Below, piece by piece: positions 16,814 through 23,545 of a stretch of 26,211 nt of DNA. The notes beneath the pieces were generated by a model that did no database searches, had not been told where the DNA came from, and worked only from the letters and a program-made list of their open reading frames with translations. The position numbers were made by a program, and so were the translations under genes. Positions within the stretch are counted from its first letter, which is position 1, and each line of letters begins with the position of its first letter. Source of the stretch: JAVJUS01 sp040220455 (lineage in GTDB: Bacteria; Pseudomonadota; Alphaproteobacteria; DSM-16000; Inquilinaceae); NCBI GenBank assembly GCA_040220455.1, contig JAVJUS010000004.1, positions 1 through 26,211 of the forward strand, in the 5' to 3' direction.

Positions 16814-17748
16814 TCCTGGTCTTCGGCTCGCTCAACATGGACCTGGTCCTGCAGGCGCCCGCCATCCCGCGGCCGGGCGAGACGGTGCTGGGCGAGAGCT
16901 ACGAGACCAAGCCGGGGGGGAAGGGCAACAACCAGGCCGTCGCCGCGACGCGGGCCGGCGCGCCGGTGGTCATGGCCGGCGCGGTCGGCGACGACGCCTT
17001 CGGCCGGTCGCTGCTCGATAATCTCCGCGCCGAGGGGATCGACGCGACCGCCGTCGTCACCGCCGACCGGCCGACCGGCATCGCCATGATCACGGTCGAT
17101 CCGGCCGGCGAGAACGCGATCGCCGTCGCCGCCGGCGCCAACCGGTCGGCGGCGGCCGGGCGGGTCGACCCGGCGCGGCTCGGCCCCGGCACGACCGTGC
17201 TGATGCAGATGGAGGTGCCGCCGGGCGAGAACGCGGCCCTGGCGGCCAAGGCCGCCGAGGCCGGCGCGCGGGTCGTGCTCAACGTCGCGCCCGCCGCGCC
17301 GGTCGACCGGGCCACGCTCGACGCCCTGTCGGTCCTGGTGGTCAACGAGGGCGAGGCGATCGCCGTGGCGGGTCATGCCGGCCTGCCGGCCGACGACGCG
17401 GCGACAGCGGCCCGCGCGCTGGCGATGGAGACCGGCACGATCTGCGTCGTGACGCTGGGCGGCGAGGGAGCTCTCGCCGTCGACGGCCAAGCCGGCGGCG
17501 CGCCGGCGACGTGGCGGGTCGGCGCCCTGTCCGTGCGGCCGGTGGACACCACCGGGGCGGGCGACACCTTCACCGGCGTGCTCGCCGCCGCGCTCGATGC
17601 CGGGTCGGGCCTGGCAGAGGCGCTGCGCCGGGCGAGCGTCGGCGCGGCGCTGGCCTGCACCGGGCTCGGCGCGCAGGAGAGCATGCCCGACGCCGCCGCG
17701 ATCGACGCGGCGCTCGACCGCCTTTCGCCGGCCGAGCGGATCGACTGA
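16810..17748 (+). CDS. rbsK: Ribokinase (PfkB-family sugar kinase)
   Basis: A 312-residue cytoplasmic kinase that would phosphorylate ribose or a related sugar or nucleoside with ATP. It begins ILVFGSLNMDLVLQAP and has the first PfkB signature GGKGNNQAVAATRAGA (about 37-52). The second signature is DTTGAGDTFTGVLAAAL, with the anion-hole GAGD and catalytic Asp. Length and order match RbsK. The start is a GTG whose GTGA overlaps the GST stop codon by 4 bases, so the two are translationally coupled. No ribose transporter or rbsD gene is near, so the natural substrate may be another pentose or nucleoside. Confidence 0.88.
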   Translation: MILVFGSLNMDLVLQAPAIPRPGETVLGESYETKPGGKGNNQAVAATRAGAPVVMAGAVGDDAFGRSLLDNLRAEGIDATAVVTADRPTGIAMITVDPAGENAIAVAAGANRSAAAGRVDPARLGPGTTVLMQMEVPPGENAALAAKAAEAGARVVLNVAPAAPVDRATLDALSVLVVNEGEAIAVAGHAGLPADDAATAARALAMETGTICVVTLGGEGALAVDGQAGGAPATWRVGALSVRPVDTTGAGDTFTGVLAAALDAGSGLAEALRRASVGAALACTGLGAQESMPDAAAIDAALDRLSPAERID

Positions 17749-17801
17749 CCCCCCGCGGCCCGGATCCCGCGCGGCCGGCCGCCATGCCGAGGAGGAACGT
17801 C

Positions 17802-17900
17802 ATGGGCGAGTGGTGGGACCGGCTCAACGCCTGGAGCAAGCTGGGGCTGTCCTTCATCGGTGCGGTGCTGATCGTCCTGATCCTCGCCGCCGTGCTCTGA
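17802..17900 (+). CDS. Small single-pass membrane protein, 32 residues
   Basis: The 32-residue frame MGEWWDRLNAWSKLGLSFIG plus a hydrophobic VLIVLILAAVL tail is preceded by GAGGAGGAACGTC, a very strong ribosome binding site 8 bases before the ATG at 17802. The first 12 residues are amphipathic with two Trp. The rest forms one membrane segment that runs to the C-terminus. An in-frame ATG at 17784 is less well placed. The gene lies 53 bases after the ribokinase gene on the same strand. No homologue is known to me. Small proteins of this shape often regulate membrane partners, which is inference. Confidence 0.6.
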   Translation: MGEWWDRLNAWSKLGLSFIGAVLIVLILAAVL

Positions 17901-18058
17901 GCCGGCCGGGGCGTCCGCGCCCGGTCGTCGGTGCCGGATGCGCGCGTCCGGGTGCTTGTCATGCGCGCCCGGCGTGCCCAGAGTCGGGGTCTGTTCGAAT
18001 TCGCCCCCGCGGCCGGGCGCCGGATCGCCGGCGCGCCGCGACAGGAGATCGCCGTTTC

Positions 18059-19231
18059 ATGCCCGTCATCAATTCCATCGCCGCGGTCAAGGACGAGCTG
18101 ACCGAATGGCGGCGCGACATCCACGCCCATCCGGAGATCGCCTTCGAGGAGGTGCGTACCTCCGCGCTGGTCGCGGACAAGCTGCGCTCCTGGGGCATCG
18201 AGGTGCATACCGGCATCGCGCGCACGGGCGTCGTCGGCGTGCTCCACGGCCGCAAGCCCGGCCGGGCCATCGGGCTGCGCGCCGACATGGACGCCCTGCC
18301 GATGGAGGAGGAGAACACCTTCGAGCACCGCTCGCAGAATCCGGGGCGATTCCACGGCTGCGGCCATGACGGGCACACGACCATGCTGCTGGGCGCGGCC
18401 CGCTACTTGGCCGAGACGCGCAACTTCGACGGAACGGTGCATTTCATCTTCCAGCCCGGCGAGGAGGGGGCCGGCGGCGGCAAGCTGATGGTCGAGGAGG
18501 GGCTGTTCGACCGCTTCGACTGCGACGAGGTCTACGCCCTGCACAACTGGCCCGACCTGCCGATGGGCGAGGCGGCGGTCATGCCCGGGCCGATGATGGC
18601 GGCCTCCGACGACTTCTTCGTCGAGATCCGCGGCAAGGGCGGGCACGCCGCCATGCCGCACAAGTGCATCGATCCGGTGGTCGTCGCCGCCCAGCTCGTC
18701 ACCGCGCTGCAGACGCTGGTCAGCCGGCGGACCGATCCGCTCGACGCGGCGGTGATCTCGGTGACCAAGCTGGAGGCCGGCACGGCGACCAACGTCATTC
18801 CCCGCGTCGCGCGCCTGGCCGGGACCAAGCGCACGCTGCTGCCCGAGACGCGCGAGGCGATCGAGCGTGGCATCGAGCGCATGGCCCGCAGCCTCGCCGA
18901 CGCCTTCGAGGTCGAGGTCGAAGTAAGCTTCAAGCACGGCTACCCGCCGACCGTGAACACGCCCGAGAACGCGGGCTTCGCCAAGCGGGCGGTCGAGCGC
19001 GTGCTGGGCGAGGGCAAGGTGCGCGAGACCATGGCCCCGTCCATGGGCGCCGAGGACTTCGCCTACATGCTGGAAAAGCGCCCCGGCGCCTATGTCTGGG
19101 TCGGCCAGACCGGCAGCGAGCTCGGCTGCGCCGTCCACAACCCGCGCTACGACTTCAACGACGACATCCTGCCCGTGGGCGCCAGCGTCCTGGCGACCCT
19201 GGTCGAGGAGCGCCTGCCGCGGACGGGGTGA
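18059..19231 (+). CDS. M20-family metal-dependent amidohydrolase/peptidase (hippurate-hydrolase type)
   Basis: A 390-residue cytoplasmic hydrolase of the M20D group, which cleaves N-acyl amino acids or related amides with two metal ions. Metal ligands are visible: Cys101 and His103 (HGCGHDGHT), Glu136 (PGEEGAGG; Glu135 is the general base), His162 (ALHNWPDLP) and His360 (AVHNPRYDF). The dimerisation domain lies at about 180-290 (GKGGHAAMPHKCIDP). AGGAG lies about 11 bases before the ATG. An upstream extension of the frame was rejected because it overlaps the small membrane-protein gene in another frame. Following a peptide importer, it plausibly processes an imported acylated amino acid or peptide, though the substrate is not fixed by sequence. 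Confidence 0.92.
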   Translation: MPVINSIAAVKDELTEWRRDIHAHPEIAFEEVRTSALVADKLRSWGIEVHTGIARTGVVGVLHGRKPGRAIGLRADMDALPMEEENTFEHRSQNPGRFHGCGHDGHTTMLLGAARYLAETRNFDGTVHFIFQPGEEGAGGGKLMVEEGLFDRFDCDEVYALHNWPDLPMGEAAVMPGPMMAASDDFFVEIRGKGGHAAMPHKCIDPVVVAAQLVTALQTLVSRRTDPLDAAVISVTKLEAGTATNVIPRVARLAGTKRTLLPETREAIERGIERMARSLADAFEVEVEVSFKHGYPPTVNTPENAGFAKRAVERVLGEGKVRETMAPSMGAEDFAYMLEKRPGAYVWVGQTGSELGCAVHNPRYDFNDDILPVGASVLATLVEERLPRTG

Positions 19232-19595
19232 GCGCGGTCCGGAGTATCCGCGGCGGAATGGGCGCAGGATCGGCAAGACCCTCATCCTCCAGCGGGCGAC
19301 CGAGAGAAGAACCCTCTCCCCGAGGGAGAGGGAGGGGCCCGCGGCCGACAGGCCGTGGGAGGGTGAGGGGTTGCAGACGGCGGGGCAAAGCTCGTCCGTC
19401 TGCAACCCTTCACCCTGTCCCTCTCCCACCGGGAGAGGGGACGCGGATGTCGGCGGTCGCGATTCATGTCGCGCCGTCGGTTTGCCTAGGATCGCTTTCA
19501 CGGGAATGGCGACCGAGAGCGGTCTTTCCGTCGCCGGGCGGAGTCGCCTGCAGGGCATGGACAACGGGCGCGAACGACAACGCGAGAGGGGCATC
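19232..19595. other. Intergenic region holding a palindromic repeat element
   Basis: This 364-base gap contains no gene. Most of it is occupied by the structured element at 19312-19439. The remaining 150 bases before the lipoprotein gene show no clear promoter that I can support. Confidence 0.6.
19312..19439. repeat. Palindromic repeat element (REP/MITE-like), about 128 bp
   Basis: Both ends carry the same perfect hairpin arms: CCCTCTCCC-CGA-GGGAGAGGG (19312-19332) and CCCTCTCCC-ACC-GGGAGAGGG (19419-19439). Between them lies a 13-bp perfect stem, GGGTTGCAGACGG (19368-19380) with CCGTCTGCAACCC (19396-19408), and a smaller CGGCC-GACA-GGCCG hairpin. The whole element is close to one large dyad. 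Similar CCCTCTCCC...GGGAGAGGG units are a common dispersed intergenic repeat in GC-rich proteobacteria (from memory), so this is probably one copy of a genome-wide family. As RNA it could fold strongly and act as terminator or stabiliser after the hydrolase gene. Confidence 0.75.
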
Positions 19596-20147
19596 ATGGC
19601 GTGGACGATCGTGCGGGCCGGACGGGCCGCGACCTTGGCGGCGGGGCTGGCCTTGCTGGCCGGGTGCGCGCAGCAGGGCATCGGCTCCATCGGCGAGGCC
19701 TTCGGCCTCGACGCGGAGGGGGAGACGGCGGCTGCCACCCCCGCGGAGACGGGGTCCTCTTCCGCGCCGGCCCCGACCGCGGTCCCGACGATCGACGGCC
19801 GGCGCGCCTGGTCGGGCGTGCAGAGCGCGGCGGCGGCCGATCTGCGCATGGTCGCCCGCGACGAGCGCGACTGGGGCATCCTCTGGCAGCTCGTCGGCGA
19901 GCCGGCGCCCGGGCCGCTGCCCGACGGGGCCATGGCGCTCGGCGTCTTCCTCTCGGTCCGGCCGACCGGCGGGCATTCGGTCGACATCGTCGACGTGGCG
20001 CCGGGTGACGAGGCGGTGACCGTCACCTGGCAGGAGACGACGCCCGCCCCCGACGCGGTGGTCTCCCAGGCGCTTTCCGCGCCGTACACGATCCTGCTGG
20101 TCCGGCCGAGCGACGCGCCGGTGGTCTTCCGCCCGGTCTCGGAGTGA
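19596..20147 (+). CDS. Lipoprotein with PrcB-like C-terminal domain
   Basis: A 183-residue protein with a lipobox (LLAGC, Cys24), so it is lipid-anchored after export. A Ser/Thr/Ala/Pro-rich linker (about 38-65) is followed by a domain at about 85-181. Its pattern is MVARDERDWGILWQLV, then VFLSVRPTGGHSVDIVDV, then a closing SAPYTILLVRP. This matches the PrcB C-terminal domain, named from a spirochaete protease complex subunit. GAGAGGGG lies 4 bases upstream of the ATG. The upstream in-frame extension crosses the palindromic element and is not coding. The function of these lipoproteins in proteobacteria is unknown. The gene ends 15 bases before the convergent permease gene. Confidence 0.75.
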   Translation: MAWTIVRAGRAATLAAGLALLAGCAQQGIGSIGEAFGLDAEGETAAATPAETGSSSAPAPTAVPTIDGRRAWSGVQSAAAADLRMVARDERDWGILWQLVGEPAPGPLPDGAMALGVFLSVRPTGGHSVDIVDVAPGDEAVTVTWQETTPAPDAVVSQALSAPYTILLVRPSDAPVVFRPVSE

Positions 20148-20162
20148 GCCGCGACGCCGGGC

Positions 20163-21098
20163 TCAGCGCCGCGTGACGACGGCGCGCGGGTCGAGCGCGT
20201 CCTGCAGCCCGTCGCCCAGGAAATTGAAGGCGATCACGGTGACGAAGATCATCAGCCCCGGCCAGACGGCCAATGCCGGGGCCGACCAGATCAGCTCCTG
20301 CGCGTTGGTCAGCATGGTCCCCCAGCTCGCCGTCGGTGGTTGAACCCCCAGGCCCAGGAAGCTCAGCACCGATTCGAGCAGGATGATGTTGCCCACCGAC
20401 AGGGTCGTCGCCACGACGATCGGCGAGACCGCGTTGGGCAGCACATGGGCGAGCGCGATGCGCGCCGGCCCGGCGCCGAGCGCCCGGGCGGCCAGCACGA
20501 ACTCCCGCTCGCGCAGGCTCAGCGCCGTGCCGCGCACCAGGCGGGCGACCGTCGGCCAGCCGAACAGGGCGACGATCGCGACGATGCGCCACAGGCTTGC
20601 GGTGTCTGCCTCCGCCCAGCCCTCGGGCAGCGGCAGCTTCGCCAGGTCGATCGCCGCCAGGATGATCAGGAAGGGCAGCAGCGGCAGGGCGATCACGGCA
20701 TCGGTCAGCCGCATCAGCACCGCGTCGGTGCGCCCGCCGGCGAAGCCGGAAACGAGGCCGATCGCCGTGCCGATCACCGCGGCGCCGAACGCCGCCGCCA
20801 GCCCGACCAGCAGCGATACGCGGCCGCCGAAGACCAGGCGCAGGAACAGGTCGCGGCCGAGCGCGTCCGTGCCCAGCCAGTGCTCGGCCGAGGGCGGGGC
20901 GTAGCGGTTCAGCAGGTCGACCTGGCCCGGATCGGCGCCATAGGCCCGCGCGATCGCCGGCGCGGCGAGCGCCGCCGCGGCGAGCAGGGCGAGGACGACC
21001 GCGCTCGCCACCGCCGCGCGATGGGCGAGGAACCGGCGCCAGCGCGCCGGCGTCGCCCGCGTGCCGGCGGCTTCGATCCGGGCCGGCGCCGCCGTCAT
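20163..21098 (-). CDS. ABC importer permease, DppC/OppC type (second importer)
   Basis: A 311-residue inner-membrane subunit. After a cytoplasmic N-terminus the first membrane segment lies near 28-52. Then come the DppC hallmark LGTDALGRDLFLRL, several more membrane segments, the EAA-type loop EREFVLAARALGAGPARIAL followed by LPNAVSPIVV, and the family C-terminus FNFLGDGLQDALDPR. The start codon overlaps the stop of the upstream DppB-type gene by 4 bases (ATGA), so the two are coupled. It is the last gene of the operon. The convergent lipoprotein gene follows, and no ATPase gene is present here. Confidence 0.92.
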   Translation of the reverse strand: MTAAPARIEAAGTRATPARWRRFLAHRAAVASAVVLALLAAAALAAPAIARAYGADPGQVDLLNRYAPPSAEHWLGTDALGRDLFLRLVFGGRVSLLVGLAAAFGAAVIGTAIGLVSGFAGGRTDAVLMRLTDAVIALPLLPFLIILAAIDLAKLPLPEGWAEADTASLWRIVAIVALFGWPTVARLVRGTALSLREREFVLAARALGAGPARIALAHVLPNAVSPIVVATTLSVGNIILLESVLSFLGLGVQPPTASWGTMLTNAQELIWSAPALAVWPGLMIFVTVIAFNFLGDGLQDALDPRAVVTRR

Positions 21099-22060
21099 GC
21101 GCGCGCCCGGCGGTAGGTGATGCGCGGGTCGAGCGCGGCGTAGGCGATGTCCGCCAGGATCGTGCCCGCCAGCACCGTCGCCGTCGCCAGCATCAGGCCG
21201 ACCAGCGCCAGGTTGAAGTCGTTGGCCAGGATGGCGTCGTAGATGGTCTTGCCCATGCCGAGATAGCCGAACATCGTCTCGGTGATCAGCGCGCCGGAGA
21301 ACAGGGTCCCGAGGTCGAGCGCGACGATCGTGATCACCGGTATCATGGCGTTGCGCAGGGCGTGGCGCCGGATCACCGCGATCGCCCCGACCCCCTTGGC
21401 CCGGGCGGTGCGCACGTAGTCCTGGCGCATCTGCTCCAGCATCGCCGCGCGGACATAGCGCGTGTATCCGCCGACCGAGGCCAGCGTCAGCGCCAGCACC
21501 GGCAGCACCAGGTGGCGCGCGCGGTCGGCCAGGCTCTCCATCCCCGGCGTCGCCATGCCGCCGGCCGGCAGCCAGCCGAGCGTCACGGCGAAGAGCATGA
21601 TCAGCAGGAGCGCCAGCCAGAAGGGCGGGATCGAGATGCCGGCGAAGCAGGCGAGATTGATCGCCGTGTCGGCCGGGCCGTAGGGCCGGATCGCGGCGAA
21701 GATTCCCACCGGCAGGGCGATCGCCAGCGCGGCGACGAAGGCGAGGCCCAGCAGCACCAGCGTGTTGGCGAGCCGGGGCAGCAGGATGTCGAGCACCGGC
21801 ACCGCATGGGCGCGGCTGTAGCCGAGATCGCCCGACAGCGCGTCGGCGAGCCAGCGGCCGTAGCGCTCGACGATCGGCTGGTCGAGACCGTAGAGCCGGC
21901 GCAGCCGCTCCCCGTCGGCCGGCGTCAGTTCCGGGTTCGCCTGGATCATCAGGTCGATCGGATCGCCCGGCATCAGGCCGATCAGGGCGTAGAGCACGAA
22001 GCTCATGACGGCCAGGACGATGGCGGCCTGGACCAGGCGGCTGATCAGGAAACGCAGCAC
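21095..22060 (-). CDS. ABC importer permease, DppB/OppB type (second importer)
   Basis: A 321-residue inner-membrane subunit. It has the DppB-type start FLISRLVQAAIVLAVMSFVL and the periplasmic GDPIDLMIQANPELTPADGE region. SARLANTLVLLGLAF-like membrane segments follow, with the EAA loop QDYVRTARAKGVGAIAVIRR followed by HALRNAMIPVITIVALDLG. It closes with YAALDPRITYRRARA. It is only moderately similar to the DppB-type protein at 10958-11944, so the two importers are not recent duplicates. It begins 82 bases after the ATP-grasp gene and overlaps the DppC-type gene by 4 bases. Confidence 0.92.
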   Translation of the reverse strand: MLRFLISRLVQAAIVLAVMSFVLYALIGLMPGDPIDLMIQANPELTPADGERLRRLYGLDQPIVERYGRWLADALSGDLGYSRAHAVPVLDILLPRLANTLVLLGLAFVAALAIALPVGIFAAIRPYGPADTAINLACFAGISIPPFWLALLLIMLFAVTLGWLPAGGMATPGMESLADRARHLVLPVLALTLASVGGYTRYVRAAMLEQMRQDYVRTARAKGVGAIAVIRRHALRNAMIPVITIVALDLGTLFSGALITETMFGYLGMGKTIYDAILANDFNLALVGLMLATATVLAGTILADIAYAALDPRITYRRARA

Positions 22061-22142
22061 GGCCCGGCGATCGCTCCCGGCTCGCGGCGCCGGCGGTGCC
22101 GGCCCCTGTCGCGGTCGAGAGTGCCGGGACGCGCGCCCGGGC

Positions 22143-23387
22143 TCAAGCCCGCGCGCGTGGCGGGCGGCGAAGCGCCTGGGCCAGGTTCCAGGCGATCGGC
22201 AGCGGGTCGGAGGCGAGCTGCCAGGCCGAGCTCAGGTCGTCGCGCGACAGCCCCGCCCGGCCGCGCCGCCGCGCCGCCAGGTCGGCGACCAGCCGGCCGT
22301 AGCTGACGACCGTGGTCCGCCTCGGCTCGACCGCCGGCAGATCGTCCGGCGCGATGGCAGCGAGCGTGGCGAGCGCGACGAAGTTCACCCCGGCGAAGGT
22401 CGACGCCCGCATGGAGCCCCAGGGCCGCGGCTCGCAGCCCAGGATCACCGGCCGCTCGGTATCGGCCTCCAGCCGCATCGCCACGCGCATCAGCCCCGAG
22501 TAGCCGGTCGCCGAGACCAGCCGGCGGGCCAGCGCGATCGCCTCGGCATGGTGCTCGAAGGCGGTGCGCCCCGGCCCGGCGCGGCGCTGGAAGGCGGCGG
22601 CGATCGGCTGGCCGTCGCGCGCGGCCAGGCACACCGCGCAATCCGTGCCCTCGACCCGGCGCTGGGCGATCAGCGGCGGATCGGAGAACGGCGCGTCGCT
22701 CGCCAGCAGGTCGGCCAGCGCGGTCGCGTCGGCGAGCTCCCGCCCGCCGCGCCCGCCGCTGTCGCCCAGCGGCTTGACCAGGAACGGCGCGCCCAGCCGC
22801 GCGACCCGGCCGTCGACGGCGGCGTGGAAGTCGTCGATCCGCACGGTGGGCACATGGGGCAGGCCCAGCGAATCGCACAGCCGGGCGAAGGCGTCCTTGT
22901 CCGCCAGCCGGTCGAGCAGGGCGAGCGGCGCGACCGGCAGGGCGGCGACGAAGTCGAGGCGGCGGCCGAGCGCGGCGACGAGGCGCACCGTCCTCATGTC
23001 CGCCGGCACCAGCACGTCGATGCTGCGCCGGGCGATGCGCTGGAAGAGCCGTTCGAGGAAGTCCTCCGCCTCCGGCGTCTCGGGGGTATCGGGCGATGGC
23101 AGGTCGGCGCGGGCGTAGTGGGAGACGTAGCGTGACAGGCGCGGCACGCCGGACCGGCCGTCGCCCAGCACGTCGACCCGGGCACCGGCCGCGCGCAGGC
23201 CGTAGACGACCTGCATCGCCAGCATGTCGCGCGGCGATTCCGCGGTCAGGACAAGGGCGCGCGTGCCGGCGAGCAACCGGCGCGGCTTCGTCGCCGCCGC
23301 ATCGTCGCCGGCCCCGCCGTGGTCCTCGTCGATTTCGCCGCGCCGGTCGCCGGTCGGGCGATCGCCGCGGCCGCGGATCCGCCCCAT
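22143..23387 (-). CDS. ATP-grasp-fold protein with degraded metal site, embedded in importer operon
   Basis: A 414-residue cytoplasmic protein related to predicted carboxylate-amine ligases of the ATP-grasp superfamily. Residues 42-150 form the pre-ATP-grasp domain (ALVLTAESPRDMLAMQVVYG). LPVAPLALLDRLADKDAF (151-167) and GLPHVPTVRIDD lead into the ATP-grasp domain. The glycine-rich ATP loop FLVKPLGDSGGRGG keeps Lys205. The metal-ligand positions look lost. The usual Glu before the MR pair reads Ala303 (RVAMR), and the usual E-x-NPR motif reads G317-C-E-P-R with WGS following. The first 40 residues are a charged extension. GGGAGG lies 5 bases before the ATG at 23387. It is co-directional with, and lies between, the binding-protein and permease genes. 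Its role is unknown. Confidence 0.8.
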   Translation of the reverse strand: MGRIRGRGDRPTGDRRGEIDEDHGGAGDDAAATKPRRLLAGTRALVLTAESPRDMLAMQVVYGLRAAGARVDVLGDGRSGVPRLSRYVSHYARADLPSPDTPETPEAEDFLERLFQRIARRSIDVLVPADMRTVRLVAALGRRLDFVAALPVAPLALLDRLADKDAFARLCDSLGLPHVPTVRIDDFHAAVDGRVARLGAPFLVKPLGDSGGRGGRELADATALADLLASDAPFSDPPLIAQRRVEGTDCAVCLAARDGQPIAAAFQRRAGPGRTAFEHHAEAIALARRLVSATGYSGLMRVAMRLEADTERPVILGCEPRPWGSMRASTFAGVNFVALATLAAIAPDDLPAVEPRRTTVVSYGRLVADLAARRRGRAGLSRDDLSSAWQLASDPLPIAWNLAQALRRPPRARA

Positions 23388-23498
23388 CGATCCTCCCGCC
23401 CCTCGGACCGCGCACGGTATCGGAGAACGGGAGCCGCCACAGGGGCGCCGACGAGTCGCGGCGCCCCCGGAGGGATTAAGGCCTTCGCGCCGGACGGG

Positions 23499-23514
23499 CG
23501 ACCCTTGCGGGTCG
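23499..23514 (-). terminator. Small hairpin after the binding-protein gene
   Basis: CGACCC-TTGC-GGGTCG is a perfect 6-bp stem with a 4-base loop, about 32 bases beyond the stop codon of the minus-strand binding-protein gene and within the 158-base gap before the ATP-grasp gene. It may attenuate or protect the receptor mRNA. The stem is short and has no T-run. Confidence 0.35.
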
Positions 23515-23545
23515 GCCGCTCTCCCCCGGCTATTCCCCTCCTCGG

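Noticed and set aside
17570..20089. 839-codon minus-strand frame across kinase, hydrolase and lipoprotein genes
   Set aside because: It spans the palindromic element and three real genes and has no recognisable domain, so it is an antisense shadow.
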